A stretch of DNA of 64,000 bases from Crambe crambe (Eukaryota > Porifera > Demospongiae > Poecilosclerida > Crambeidae), in the NCBI GenBank assembly GCA_963924555.1, contig OZ004584.1, forward strand, positions 4,649,001 to 4,713,000, read 5' to 3'. The position numbers and the translations under genes were made by a program. Positions 1 through 12,680 of the stretch are shown here, one piece after another (positions within the stretch are counted from its first letter, which is position 1; each line of letters begins with the position of its first letter). Below the pieces are notes generated by a model. That model was not told where the DNA came from, searched no databases, and saw only the letters and a list, made by a program, of their open reading frames with translations.

Positions 1-11
1 GTTTAAAAAAA

Positions 12-111
12 GTTAAACCATGCCTCACCCTCATGCTGTACAGGATATTATTGCCTTTGTCAGACATTCGGAATATATATGTACAGCCTTCGTAGGCATG
101 GTTTAACTATT
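12..111. repeat. Short inverted-repeat element (MITE-like)
   Basis: The two ends are a 15-bp inverted repeat (AGTTAAACCATGCCT and its complement). A second inner pair, GCTGTAC/GTACAGC, lies inside. The structure fits a miniature inverted-repeat element of about 100 bp. No family or target-site duplication could be assigned. Confidence 0.5.
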
Positions 112-425
112 ACATAGTTGTGTCAACATGCAAAAAGTCTGGTAGCTATGTGGAAGAGTGGTTATTATTATGGTCATTATGCTACAATCTAGTACTGCCC
201 ACAGACTAGACTAGCAGTAGTGCAGAGAAAAGTATAAATGCAAAATCAATAATCTAGCTAGTCCAGTTCAAAAACATGTTTTCTTCAATAACATAGCTAA
301 TAGTCTATCAGGGGGCTGTCCTTGACAAGCTGACCCATTACCATTTTTCATATGGGTTGGGAGAGAAAAGGATCTGTGTTACTGTACTCGCATGTTATTA
401 GGTGTATGTGCTTATATCTCCACAG

Positions 426-512
426 GAAAGAAACCACTGTTTAACAGCAAGTATGCACCTAATGGCGACAAATTTAGGTGGGCATTAATTAAAGTACCAT
501 GTGAAGCACCAG
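426..512 (+). CDS. Putative lone internal exon, product unknown
   Basis: A stretch of about 29 codons is preceded by a CACAG acceptor and followed by a consensus GTAAGT donor. One frame is open throughout and reads as ordinary protein (contains KYAPNGDKFRWALIKVP). I do not recognise the family. No partner exon was found nearby on the + strand; the next candidate exon, at 3740, belongs to a vinculin-like fragment and may be unrelated. It could be one exon of a gene with its other exons outside the window, or a relic. Confidence 0.35.
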
Positions 513-789
513 CAGTAAGTGAGAGTTCTGTGCAGAAATAAACAGTGATTACCTATGCACTTAGCTATAAGCATGATGTGCCTAATAATGTGTGAGTACA
601 GTATTCAATAGTGATTTAGAAATGGTCATCCTATAACCATGCCGAGGATTATGTAATTGTGTTTTCATATCTCATACGTGTCCACCTTGTGTTGAGTAGC
701 TATATAACTTAGCTTACCAGTGCGAGAGAGAGAGAGAATATTATGGATGGTACAATACGTATATTGGCTGTTTTATTGTGAGCAAAGTG

Positions 790-1310
790 GTCAAATGAGG
801 GGCTGAAAATTTCGACCAACAAAAATTTATGTATATGAGATTTTCATTGGTCGAAATTTTCATAGACTGACCTCCAAAGAAATCTTTAATTTCGAATCGC
901 TAGCTAGCTAGCAGTAGCTGGCATCCGGGCTAACCGGCTAGCAGTTTCCTGCCAGGGATTCTCCACTGAAGCCTTGGGATGTAGAGTTGTTCAAGTGTAT
1001 AAACTAGCTCATTTGCTTAGAAGAATTCCTACTTCTATTAGGCCTTGGCTGACGCGTCTGACGCCGGGCCCGCAAGTTACGGCTTTATTAGCAGCCCTTG
1101 TGCAGGGAGAGACAAAGCTGGCTTGAAGTAGAGCCGAAAATCCATACAGCAGCAATGTGTACGTGTGCATGCTTAATAAGGCGAGGGTGTGGTTAATAAT
1201 TTCGAATTTTAATTTTTGAATTTCTGTAAAGCATTTTAATTATACGAAAATTTGGACCATTTGAAAATTTCCAGCTAATGGTATATATAGCTATATCTCG
1301 TACATTCTTT
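790..1310 (+). repeat. Dispersed repeat, inverted partner at 19.5-19.9 kb
   Basis: This segment is homologous, in reverse orientation, to about 19540-19920. Shared parts include the GCTAGCTAGC run, a block with GACCTCCAAAG, and a GC-rich block containing CGGGCC. Both copies carry AAAATTTC-rich ends, so they are probably two members of one non-autonomous transposon family. No coding capacity was seen. Confidence 0.55.
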
Positions 1311-3739
1311 CAGTTCCATATCCTTTGCGATACAGTGACATCATGCTTCGCTCACCACAATGCTTTGCATGGAATTCCCTAGTAGATCATGAGGCGGGGT
1401 TTCCAACTAGTTCATGCTACGAAGTGCCAGCTAAAGCCTAGGGAAGAGCAACAGGGTACCAAAGGTACCGTAGCATAGATAGCTTAGAATAGCTTAGTTT
1501 ATATTTGCATGCGTACATATAAGTAACCTCGGCCCCAGGCATTCTTTTGTGACCTGTCTAAAAGAGAGCCTGGTAGCTATCACATTAGACTTTGAATTTT
1601 GAGGCTTCTGCATATTCCTCATACACTCTCCGTAAATGGATGTTTATTCAAATAATCTGAGCACGAAATAATAAAACCAGCCTAAAGACAGTCTTTTGGA
1701 GCAGAGGTACTGTGGTAGCAAATGGAGGATGACATTAAGAATACAGATTTCTGTGAAAAAGCTGAGCATGCGCAGTCAGTGTGCAGAGGCGGATCTAGGG
1801 AATACTCATTGTATTCCAACGAACTACTCCTATAGCTGGTTGTCTAGACTTTGTTATTGCAGCATTGGCCTTCAGGCACAATGCTAAACTACCGCCAACT
1901 TAGTGCATGTTTTTATATTTAACAGCATGCCACAATGGTTTGCCAATGTGGTTTATATTAGCGTGGCTGGGGTATGTTTTTATATCTTGCGTGGGTGGAT
2001 CAAAGGAGCGGTACTGTGCTATATCCTTCATACAGCACCGTTTTTGAATAGGCTGTGCTGTATGAAACTCATACAGTTCAGCCGTACAGCACAGTGCTGT
2101 ATGCATGCAATGCACAAATTGGAACACACTAGAACAGTTACAAAGCAAGCCAAAACACTCTTACTTTTATAGTATCTACAGTTTTACAGGATGTGTTGGG
2201 TTGTGTGGTTTCCAACCAATGTGATTATTGACCAAAATCTAATCAAGACTCAATGAAGCGGATCGTATATAGGCTTATCTAAGTGCTTTGAGGTAAGCAT
2301 TACAGCTTTCTATTGTATGCAGCTGCCTGCCACTTACATATAAACTCACAGCAAAATCTTCTAAGGAGTTGAAGCACAAATGAATATCAGCACAAAAACC
2401 TACATTGCCCTAGTTAAAAATTAATCATATTCATGATCACTAATTATATCCTATAGAAACCCAACAAGACAGCTGAATGCTTGACAGGACTCATTGAATC
2501 TACATTATGTTGTAAGCACTACTACAGCACACTATAATTTTATTCTAAGTCGATAAATGATTGCACAAACCATGTACCAGTGATGAAATAACATGTATGA
2601 CAGTTTTTTACACATGCACTTTAGGTTTAATGGCTCTTGTATAGTTGGAAAGATCGAGGCTTTATCCTGAGTGAACTATAGAGGCTAAATAGATGGGATG
2701 TGGACCTGGTCAAAGTAAAATTCATCGTGGCCCAAGCGCAGTCCCAATTTTTCTCCAGCTCATGCCATGAAGATGATTAGCTAAGAACATGAAGATGTGC
2801 TTTTATTGTTCTTCTGTGTTGAGTCGTTCAGCCTCCAAAATTCTCCTGTGTGATAGTAAGCAGTCATAGCAGCTACAAATTACTGTTTTCTGAGAAAATC
2901 CAACTTCATTAATTTCATAGGTTATAATTATAGGTGCTCTCCGATAATAAATCTACATGCATAGAGCTACCACTTTATGACCTCGAAACAAGATTAAATT
3001 TTATTCGGTTATGTACTGTATATACTTATACTGGCAGGATTCTTTGTTCTTGACTATACTAGCTACATGCAGGTAACTAGGGAGAAAGAGCTAGGCAGCA
3101 CATTCTGTAGGCCTGGATATACGTACAAGGCTAGATTATCCTCAGCTGTAGCTATACGTATAGTCTATAAGTAGTGCACATAATTATTTGGGAAGGCATC
3201 ACCTCTTTTACACACGCACACAATACTGTAGCTATTGGGAAACTTTCATGTAAGTTTACGATAATTTTTGTTATTAGTTATAGCCTACTTGTTTGTAGCA
3301 ACATTATGTGACAGCGAGCGAGCAAGCAAGTATTCTTCAACTCTTTATAAGATTTTGCTGTTAAGCTATAGCAATGTGCAGCATTTGACAGTGAAGAAAG
3401 TGAGCAATTAAAGTAGCTGATAGGCTCCAGTGCTTGATATTGATGTCAGAATGCTAGTGGCGGTTCCAACCAGGAAAGCTGTAAATGCTTACCACAAGCA
3501 CTTAGAAAAGCCAACCCACTTAGATAAGCCTAGGCCTCTATGACAAAAACTAATCTAGCTCAATTTATAATTGGAGCATGCGCATTATGCACCCGCAGTG
3601 CTACTAATTCGGGACACATATACGTAGGTCTGTATGCCTGGGGCATTTTGGAGTGTATAGACCTAGATATATTTTACAATTTCAATGAGTCATGACCTGA
3701 GAGTCAGCTCGCTTGCTACAATTATGTTTTCCTTTGTAG
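1311..3739. other. Intergenic stretch without recognisable gene
   Basis: Only short open frames occur and none has a recognisable domain or convincing splice context. Around 2010-2110 there are several copies of GCTGTATG/CATACAGC in both orientations, which produce chance overlapping frames. The blocks around 2290-2345 and 3300-3480 are related to the repeat complex at 9-11.7 kb. Confidence 0.6.
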
Positions 3740-4613
3740 GATACAAAGAATGAATGTAAGGATGCTATCATACCCAAGATTCTCAGCATTTCTCAGCAGC
3801 TGAAAGGTGTTGGTAAGTAACTATATATTATGCCATAGCTACAAAGTAATCAATAGTCTGCACTCATGTAACATGGTCATACATGCATTCAATTTGCATC
3901 TCGATATCACAATTTGGTGGATTGTTGTTCTGATTCAAAAGTGTGAATGTTATGGGTCTCCTTACACAGATGCAGCACGTAAATGCATTCTATTATAATG
4001 TACACAGTGGATATAACTAATGCTGCAGTACTTAGGCCATACCAATTTGATTTTATGTTTCTCAGATTCCCTGGAAGAAAAATGATACCCGGCAGGCAGG
4101 AGGAAAAAAAAAGAAAAAGAAAAAAAAGAAAAAGAATGCTACTGAAGCTACTGTGAATCGAGTAGTAGGAGGCTCAGCTTCCTTGTCTCTCTTCAAGCAG
4201 ATAGCTACACATGCTTACAGTTAAACTGTTCACACAGGGAGACTGGATCTGTCACAGGAATAAACATGAGAGATAGAGAGATAGATAGATGGTCATACTT
4301 GAGCAACAATAATCTAAAAGAGGCACACTGCACCACCTGTCTGGCTTTGATAATCTCATGATCACACTTTGTAAGCCAAACAGAAGAAGTAGCCATCATA
4401 AAAAATGAGCAGCTACGATCTCGCCACCTGATTTATTCTAATTAACAGTAATTTAATTTTTTTTTTTTAAATGAAAATTTTTGACCCAGAAAATCTGAGA
4501 AACATAAAATTAAATTGGTGTGGCCTTATGAGCTCCATTAAGGAACTACTAGAAGCAGCAGAAATTGATCAACTCAAAATGCAGACTCTCCAGTGTGGTA
4601 AGTACAGATAGAG
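3740..4613 (+). pseudogene. Vinculin/alpha-catenin-type tail fragment, decayed
   Basis: Two exon-like pieces resemble the minus-strand vinculin-tail exons at 39.35-38.92 kb. The first, 3740-3812, has a TTTGTAG acceptor and a GTAAGT donor and encodes IIPKILSISQQLKG. The second, about 4527-4611, encodes MSSIKELLEAAEIDQLKMQT and ends at a GTAAGT donor. In the vinculin family these are consecutive helices of the C-terminal five-helix tail, which binds F-actin and membranes. The first piece lacks about 12 codons kept in the other copy, and the region before the second has lost the acceptor, so it is probably a relic. An A-rich tract at about 4107-4137 lies between them. Confidence 0.55.
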
Positions 4614-4956
4614 TCGGATTAATAACCACATTTTACATTAGCCTGCAAACAATTACCTCACCTACATTCCATTGGCTATAATAATAGTAAGTACACAAAT
4701 TAAGGGGTGTGGGACTTAAATGTACACGAATATTATGACCCGAGGCCTTGAGTGGTGCTTTATAACCTCTGTAAACTTGAGCAGCTAGCTAGCTCTAGCT
4801 ACAGGTTTACTGTGCAGCTAAACATAAATTGTAGTCGTTATGAATCATCCAAGTCTCCATGAATGAATGAAAGTGGTTTTCTTTAGAACACAGCTCTGTA
4901 CATTCACAATAAAAAAGAAGATCTTCTAAACCTCATAACGCATCACAGGGATACTA

Positions 4957-5026
4957 AGTGCCTAACAGTAGGTTTACTAAGTGCCCTAAGTGCCCTGGGC
5001 ACTTAGTAAACCTACTGTTAGGCACT
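4957..5026. repeat. Perfect 30-bp palindromic hairpin
   Basis: The arms 4957-4986 and 4997-5026 are exact reverse complements of 30 bp with a 10-nt loop. The similarity continues outward with a small bulge (CACAGGG on one side, CCCTGTG on the other). It may be a very small foldback transposon or a source of hairpin RNA. No coding frame explains it. Confidence 0.75.
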
Positions 5027-5394
5027 ACCCTGTGGTGGGCAGCAATTAGAAATATTATTATGAATCCATAGTAACCAACCAACCCCGCCTGGTGGGCGTA
5101 TGTTAGAAGACTTGTCAAATAACCATTATGGTGAAAGCTAGTTTCTCGCCTCCTGACGCTAGTAAGTACCACTTAAAGCCTAGAAAAGCTAGAGTAACAA
5201 GGTACCAAAGGTAGCATAGAAAGCTTAGTTAGTTCATATTTTCAAGCATATAAGCTAGAAAGCCTATCTTAGTTCTGGTGATTTTCAGCTGCTGGATTTT
5301 CCGTGCACGGAGCTTTCATGGCTGACTAGCTAACTTTAGCGATTCATTTGAAGCCTTTCTACTTTAGTCTAAGTTCCAAAACTATGTTGCTATG

Positions 5395-5500
5395 TTCTAA
5401 ATAAGTTAGGCAACTTGACCAACAGGATCTAAGTTATTTAGAGACCCTTAGGCCCTTAGTAGCGCCCTTGCTGTGCTCGGGTCGCTACAGCCTATACATT
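5395..5500. repeat. Half copy of the 39.8-kb foldback family
   Basis: The sequence around GGATCTAAGTTATTTAGAGA followed by CCCTTAGTAGCGCCC matches one arm of the foldback repeat at about 39763-39911, with several differences. Only one arm is present, so it is probably a truncated copy of that MITE-like family. Confidence 0.5.
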
Positions 5501-5811
5501 CCCTAACAATAGACAATGAAGATGATGGTTCTTATTGTGATGTGGATATATAAAAGGATTGGAACTGAAACTAGGACTTAAAAAACAACAAAACAAACAA
5601 ACAAGCAAAATAACAACAACAATTTGAGAGGAATTGGGGCAACTGGTACTCTGATGATTGCTGGTAACCTATAGCTATATTCTATGTTATAGCTACTCAA
5701 ATTCTTGAACACCTACTGTCAAGAAATTTCTATAACCAAAGTATGGAACTGCCACCTGACAGCTTGACGCACAATGTATGTGTGACGTCATCATCTCAAG
5801 AATATACATAC

Positions 5812-7013
5812 TTGGAGGAGCTGTTATCTCAAATGTGCACTCTCCATCCACTCCTGTTACACTCAATATCAGAGGCTCTGGTCCGGCAAAAGTATGGGTG
5901 ATTACAATCCTAGGAGGGTAGTCTTCTATACGTGAGACTCTTTCACCATGAAGGTCAATTTCTGCCTTTAAGATCTAGATAATGCACGAGTGCATGGATA
6001 AAAAAGGAAATACTATGATTTGCTTTTATTTTCACATACATATTATTAAATAATTAATAACAAGGATCTAGGAAATGGACCTTGTACCCAGGTCACACAA
6101 AAGGACTTGGGTACGCCAATTAAGGTAATTGTCACATAATAATTATTAATGCTCACTCTTGATTTATCCATTGAGCATCTAGTTCCTTCTTCTTGAATAA
6201 GAGTTATTGTATTAGAAGAATTAATTGTCACTCTGTTGTATACAGTGCAGCCTTCCGCTTTTCGTGTCATTCCAGAATAATTTCGTGCGATATATTTGTT
6301 ACAATGCTGAGGTAAATAACAATAATACAAAGAATAAAAAGATTTTCTTCAAATTACATAGAATACCTTTATACAACATTTTAGATCAGGGCACATACAA
6401 AACACAGCTTTGATATAAGCAGTACTCGATGCTTTGTAGAGTCTTGCTGAATATAATGATGAACCTATAATATTGTATGAATATAATTTTAATAAACCAC
6501 AAGAGAACATGATTATCAAAATACCAGTGGATTTTCTCCCTATACCCAAGAAACTGAACTGTGTGAGCTCAATCTCTCCAACTTGGCTTTCACCTGCAGT
6601 GAACCTTCCTTCAACTCCGTCAACTTTCTTGAAAATATATACTGGCTTGGATCCAGGCCTGTGTACTGGATATGAATTGGCTTGTAGGAACACCATGTCT
6701 TTGCAGTCTTCTTCTGTCTGAAGATTAGCACAGTGCTGTATTCTCACTATAAGAGACTTTTTCAATTCCACTTTCTTTTTAGTTTCAATGAGGTAAGCTG
6801 GACTGGCTGGTTTTATATCTTCAGGCATTTCAAAAGGCCCACTAAGGCATGGCTGAATCACCAGGTCCACTGACTCATCTGGTGGAAGTGAGTCTTCAGG
6901 GACTACTATTGATATACCAATGTCATCTTCATGGTCGATTTCTTTTGCTGAACATGAGAGGTGCTCTATAACTTTTTGATTCTTGGTGATCATAATTCCA
7001 GGATATCTTTCAT
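5812..7013 (-). CDS. ZU5-domain family gene copy 1 (partial)
   Basis: Three minus-strand exons are visible: 7013-6525 (ZU5), 6306-6157 and 5974-5812. The first holds a ZU5-type segment with the motif DDIGISIVVPEDSLPPDE, as found in ankyrins, UNC5 and PIDD, followed by beta-rich sequence. The last two encode a beta-rich region ending in LSVTGVDGECTFEI. All have GT-AG borders; the last donor is CCAA|GTATGT. The copy is closely related to exons at 21.75-20.52 kb and to the exon at 44.53-44.36 kb. No ankyrin exon was found upstream and no Death exon downstream. The phase between the first and second exon does not match in my reading, so an exon may be missing or the copy may be damaged. Confidence 0.65.
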
Positions 7014-8297
7014 CTGTACAGAGGACTGTATGATACAAATGAACAAGTACCTCATTAGCATTGCTCCAATCACTACTTTTACTTTACAGTGAAATGACCA
7101 GCCATACTGCATGGCTCTGAACTACTTACCAGCCTGGGCTCCATTTAAAGCATCATTGTAATGGTTGTGATTTCTCAAGGGCTAGTGTCTAACTTTCAGC
7201 AGTGCCATTGGGTTTACTTGTGATTTTAAAAGAATGATTATGAATTCAGGGCTGTTATGAATCAGTGGACTGTTCCACTGGACTGTTTCACTGGAATGGA
7301 ATACTGGAATGCTATTTTTTTGTTTTATATGTGAGCAAATAATAGTAGTTGCATGATTAATAACACCAAATTCTGATCACTACAATAATGCTAATCATGA
7401 ATTTTAAGATTTTACATGGGTGGTGGTGCAACCGATATACTTGATAGCTGACTATGCTCTTACTGATCATTAATTTTATCAACCTTTGTTATCTTCACTA
7501 CTCTGGCAGCTATACACTCCAAATAATGCACACTAATGTTATGTGCATGCGTTATATTAGGCCTTGTAGCCCAATGCGTGGGCAGATCAAAAGCGCCAAT
7601 ATACCTAGTGAATATATATATTTACCAGGAAGTGGCCAAAGGAATATATATATATTCCCCAGGAAGTAGAAGCGCTATTTAGCTGTGGGCTTACAACTAT
7701 AGTAGTGCAAGAGTAATCTATCCATTATTTCTTCAGTCTTGTTGGGTTTCAACCGAAAACCTCAGGAATGTAATTAAGACTTGAGAATCAGTAACATCGC
7801 TAAGAATACCATCAAATTCTTTTTCTGTCTTGTCTTCCTTGCTGCATTGTTAATGTTCACAATGAAGTTTCGTGGAGATCAAGCTATATTCGTCCAAGCC
7901 CGAGGGCCGGGCAAATATATCCCATACAACACGAAGAGTGTGTGTTCTAACTGTCTTGTAGCCAAATCCCGCCCTCTGTAAGCTAGTAGTTGCTTAGTAA
8001 CAGTGATGTCATCAGGCTGCATTTGAAACCGTTGGTAAGAAGATTTAACACAGACAGCTATCCCATACACCACTCGTGGGCATGTTCTACCTACTAGGGT
8101 ATGCTCGTGTAACATTCAATCAGCGAGGGAAGCAGTTGATGAAAGTCATTTGTACTTTGACTTACTAAGATATTGCAGCTGCATACATAGGAGGCTGTAT
8201 AATGCTTACCACAAGCACTTAGAAAGCCAAGCGCCTACAATCCACTTAGTGCCTCTATGACAAAATGCTGTAGAAAGCTAGCTGTTTGTTCTAAGTG
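7014..8297. other. Intergenic stretch; terminal-repeat motif at 7263
   Basis: No gene recognised. Position 7263-7280 holds CAGTGGACTGTTCCACTG, an imperfect palindrome seen in five places in this window. Around 7610-7665 there are AT-rich repeats containing TATATATATTCCC. Confidence 0.55.
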
Positions 8298-8307
8298 CTA
8301 TGGGCAT

Positions 8308-8946
8308 AGCCTCGTCCCCAGGCCCTCCTTTTTAATTATGATTGTGAAGGGCCTGGTACACGAAAATATCAATATCGCAAAACCATAGAAACCCCATAGC
8401 GTGGGTGTGTCCAAGGAAACGCATTCCCATCGCATACGTCACCATGACGAATCGGTGCTATGACCACGCACTAGCACATGGCCTGGCCAGGCCTTAGAAA
8501 GAAGAGGCGTTGAGCCATTGAGCTGCCACTGAATTCGAGTTTTGCTATGCTTTGCTAGCCTAGCAGCAGATAGTATCGGAGCTGCCTATCATCTAGATAG
8601 TAAAGCTATCGAGTAGTCTAGATTTTAGGCTCAGCTGGATTATAAATAGATCGGCCTCAGAATTCTTCACGAGTTTTAGTAAGTCCTTGGTTGTATAGCC
8701 ATAGTGAATTGGTCTTTTTGTAGTAGAGAAACAGCAGAAGTTCTGGTGGCGTAAGGACTGTTTAGGTCGATCCTGTAGTCGCTCCAGTCCGTAGCCCAAA
8801 TGCGTGGGCATGATCATAATGCTCTCGTGCACTGCCCACACCCAATTAAGACGGTTCTACCCCAGTTCTATCCCCGGCCACTGTGACTTCGCATACCAGG
8901 CCCTCCACATTCATAACTAAAAAGAGGGCCTGGGGGGACGAGGCTA
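8308..8946. mobile_element. MULE-like TIR element with 10-bp target duplication
   Basis: The ends form long inverted repeats of roughly 60 bp beginning AGCCTCGTCCCC and containing AGGGCCTGGTA on the inner side. The element is flanked by CTATGGGCAT at 8298-8307 and again at 8947-8956. A 9-10 bp duplication with long TIRs is typical of Mutator-like elements. The interior of about 520 bp has one minus-strand frame of 82 codons (8841-8593) that I do not recognise. A deleted relative lies at 12386-12680. Confidence 0.75.
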
Positions 8947-8956
8947 CTATGGGCAT

Positions 8957-10021
8957 GTTTCATTTGTGAGGTCAAAGGTCAAACAAACGTGTGCACATGC
9001 GTATTATTAACTATGCCCGCTAGCTATTGATGTATGTATACATATATCTCGAGCTCCCGTTGACATGACAAGAGAGAGGCTCGCTTCACTCGCCAACTAG
9101 GGCAATGTACAATATTTGAGTCACAGCGAGCGAGCAAGTATTCTTCTAGAATAGCTATTCATTTGTGCTTAGAAGATTTTAATGTGAGTTTTACATGTAA
9201 ATGGCAGGCAGCTGCATACATAGAAAACTGTATGGCTTACCTCAAAGCACCTAGTATTTAGATAAGCCTTGAGCCTATTGCCCAAAAGGCTGTAGAAATG
9301 TTGAGCTGATAGCTCTGCTGTTTAGTTATGTAAGTGGCAGGCAGCTGCATGCATAGAAAGCTAAGTACTTACCACAAAGCACTTAGATATGTCTAGTGCC
9401 TACAATCCACTTAGAAGCCTAGCCTACCCTCCACCGTACTATAAACAAAGTGATGTAGAAATCAATCAAGCAATTACTATTGGAGCATAAATGCACATGC
9501 AGGGCACTACTATTGCAGGACACATACATATGCCTGAGGCATTTTGGAGTGTAGACTTAGATATATACTAGGGCAATGTGCAACATTAATTTTGACAGCA
9601 AGCGAGCAAGCAAGTTAGTGCTACAACTCTTTAGAAGATTTTGCTGTTGAGTTTATATGTAACAAAGTATTTAAATAAGCCTATAGCCTCTACAACTACT
9701 ACGTACTATAGCAATGTGTAGCATTTGAGCAAGTGAGCAGCTGATAGGCTCCAGTGCTTCATATTGCTGTCAGAGACAAGAGTCATGTAAGTTGTGGTTC
9801 CAAGGAAGCTCCATACATAGAAAGCTGTAAATACTTACCACAAGCACTTAGATAACAAGCGCCTACAATCCTCTTAGATAAGCCTAGCCCTCTATGACAT
9901 GTCAACAAAAGGCTGTAGAAAACCATCTAGCTTGATTACAATTGGAGCATGGCATTATGCACCCCAGGCTACTAATTCAGACACATACATATGCCTGGGG
10001 AATTTTGGAGTGTAGACCTAG

Positions 10022-10052
<31 letters not shown>

Positions 10053-11700
10053 AAATTTCAATGAGTCATGACCTGAGAGTCAGCTCGCTCGCTGCAACTA
10101 GGGCAATGTACAACATTTGAGTCACAGCGAACGAGCAAGTATTCCTATAGGCTTTTGTGCTGATAGCTATTCATTTGTGCTTTCAACTCTTTAGAAGATT
10201 TTGATGTGAGTTTTATATGTAAGTGGCAGGCAGCTGCATACATAGAAAACTGTAATGCTTACCTCAAAGCACTTAGAGATAAGCCTAGTGCCTACAAAGC
10301 TGCTTAGATAAGCCTTATCCCTGCTGCCCAAAAGGCTGTAGAAATGTTGAGCTGATAGTTCATTTGTGCTTTGCTGTTGAGTTATGTAAGTGGCAGCTGC
10401 ATGCATAGAAGCGAAGTACTTACCACAAAAGCACTTAGATATGTCTAGTGCCTACAATCCACTTAGATAAGCGGCCCTACTATCCACCATGCTATATACA
10501 AGGAAATGTAGAAATCAATTATAATTGGAGCATGGCATAATGCATGCCTAGGGCGCTACTATTGCACAACACCTACATACATAAGCCTGAGGCATTTTGG
10601 AGTGTAGACTTAGATATATATATATTTACAATTTCAATGAGTCATGACCTGAGAGTCAGCTCGCTCGCTGCAACTAGGGCAATGTTCAACATTCAGTTGA
10701 CACGAGCGAGCAAGCTTGCATTTTCATTTGCTGTTGAGTATCTGTATCAATGTGCAGCATTTGACAGTGAGCAAGTGAGCAACTGATAGGCTTCAGTACT
10801 TGATATTGCAAAGAGTCATGTAAGTGGTGGCAGGCAGCTGCATACATGCTTACCTCAAAGCACTTAGATAAGCCTAGTGCCTACAAGCCGCTTAGATAAG
10901 TCTCTTGTGCCTGCTTCCCAAAAGGCTGTAGAGATGTTGAGCTGATAGTTCATTTATGCTTTGCTGTTGAATTATGTAATATGTCTAGTGCCTACAATCT
11001 ACCTAGCCCTACTATCCACCACGCTATAAACAAAGCGATGTAGAAATTAATCAAGCAATTACGATTGGAGCGTGTGCATTTCACACGCAGGGCGCTACTA
11101 TTGCACAGACACACACGTAGGTACACCCCGAGGCATTTTGGAGTGTAGACCTAGATATACTAGGGCAATGTACAACATTTGAGTCACAGCGAGTGAGCAA
11201 GTATTCTTCTAGAATAGCTATTCATTTGTGCTTTCAACTCCTTAGAAGATTTTAATGTGAGTTTTACATGTAAGTGGCAGGCAGCTGCATACATAGAAAA
11301 CGGCTTACCTCAAAGCACCTAGTACTTAGATAAACCTTGAGCCTATTGCCCAAAAGGCTGTAGAAATGTTGAGCTGATAGCTCTGCTGTTGAGTTATGTA
11401 AGTGGCAGGCAGCTGCATGCATAGAAAGCTAAGTACTTACCACAAAGCACTTAGATATGTCTAGTGCCTGCAATCCACTTAGAAGCCTAGACTACCCTCC
11501 ACCGTGCTATAAACAAAGCGATGTAGAAATCAATCAAGCAATTACTATTGGAGCATGGCATAAATGTACATGCAGGGTGCTACTATTGCACCAACAGGTA
11601 CATACCTACGCCTGAGGCATTTTGGAGTGTAGACTTATATATATATATTTACAATTTCAATGAGTCATGACCTGAGAGTCAGCTCGCTTGCTGCAATTAC
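8957..11700. repeat. Complex tandem/dispersed repeat array
   Basis: The same blocks recur several times in one orientation: a block with GCAGCTGCATACATAG near 9210, 9350, 9800, 10230, 10395, 10840, 11287 and 11410; a block with GAGTCATGACCTGAGAGTCA near 10055, 10640 and 11660 (also 3685); and a block with CAATGTACAACATTTGAGTC near 9100, 10095 and 11165. The segment starting near 9100 repeats about 2.07 kb later. Open frames here are short and overlap the repeats, so no gene is called. A TA-dinucleotide run lies at about 10022-10050. Confidence 0.7.
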
Positions 11701-11759
11701 TCGTGTACATAATGTAGTATCCAAGTATAGGAGATTGTTGAGATAGATCCACTCCAATC

Positions 11760-12240
11760 ATGAGCATCGAACCTATCAGAGAATGCGGTATGCACTCTCT
11801 ATGTAGCCTAGGCTTGACACGCAAAACACCCACGCTCATTAATAATAATCTTCTTGACAGCCATAATTCCCGACTGCTTCATCCTATATCTACGATTTTG
11901 GTACCATCTTGAAGCTCTACACCTAAGCTAAGATATTGTGTAAAGCTCAAGTCCTAACTATCAATTGCCGTCCGAGTGCCTTCATGGGCACTTGACAGCC
12001 ATAACTCCCAACTGCTTCATCCTATATCTATGATCTTGAAGTTCTACACCTGAGGTAAGGAATAGTATTGTTCAAATTGAATAAAGCTCAAGTCCTAACT
12101 GTCAATTGCCGTTCGAGTGCCTTCGTGGTCCTGGACGACTCAAATTTTCGAACACTTCGTAGACAGCACAGTTAGTTTGTAGATGCTATGTAGGCAACGC
12201 TAGAATGCTAGAATGCTTCATAGACACAATTAGTTTATAC
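11760..12240 (+). repeat. Two tandem copies of a ~230-bp repeat
   Basis: The units at about 11760-11985 and 11990-12240 share blocks such as GACAGCCATAA, GCTTCATCCTATATCTA and CTCAAGTCCTAACT. A third copy occurs at 14009-14330 in the same orientation, so the repeats bracket the 192-codon frame at 13350. They could be the direct repeats of a retroelement or simple duplicates. Confidence 0.6.
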
Positions 12241-12385
12241 ACTGTATATCCAACTTAGTCTGGCATAGCCACCCCTCACGCAATACCGAAGGGTCTGGTG
12301 ACTCCAGCACACTGGATCAGTTCTTGTGGAATTCAATTATTACGTTGCACATGCGTATTCCAAGTTACTTGAAGCTTGCATGCAT

Positions 12386-12680
12386 AGCCTCATCCCCAGG
12401 CCCTCCTTTTTAATTATGATTGTGGAGGGCCTGGTACGTGAAAATGTCGCAAAACCATAGAAACCCCATAGCATGGGTGTGTGCAAGGAAACGCATTCCC
12501 ATCGGGTCAATCCTGTAGTCGCTCCAGTCCGTAGCCTAAATGCCAGAGTATGGTCATAATGCTCTTGTGCACTGACCACACCCAATTAAGACGGTTCTAA
12601 CCCAGTTCTATACCCCCCATGACTTCACGTACCAGGCCCTCCACATTCATAACTAAAAAGAGGGCCTGGGGGATGAGGCA
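12386..12680. mobile_element. Deleted copy of the 8.3-kb MULE-like element
   Basis: The left end (AGCCTCATCCCCAGGCCC) and right end match the TIRs at 8308-8946. The interior shares GCAAAACCATAGAAACCCC and GTCGCTCCAGTCCGTAGCC but is about 345 bp shorter. No clear target-site duplication is visible. Confidence 0.7.

Noticed and set aside
1696..2172. Overlapping frames of 60-90 codons
   Set aside because: They coincide with CATACAGC/GCTGTATG repeats in both orientations and show no splice context.
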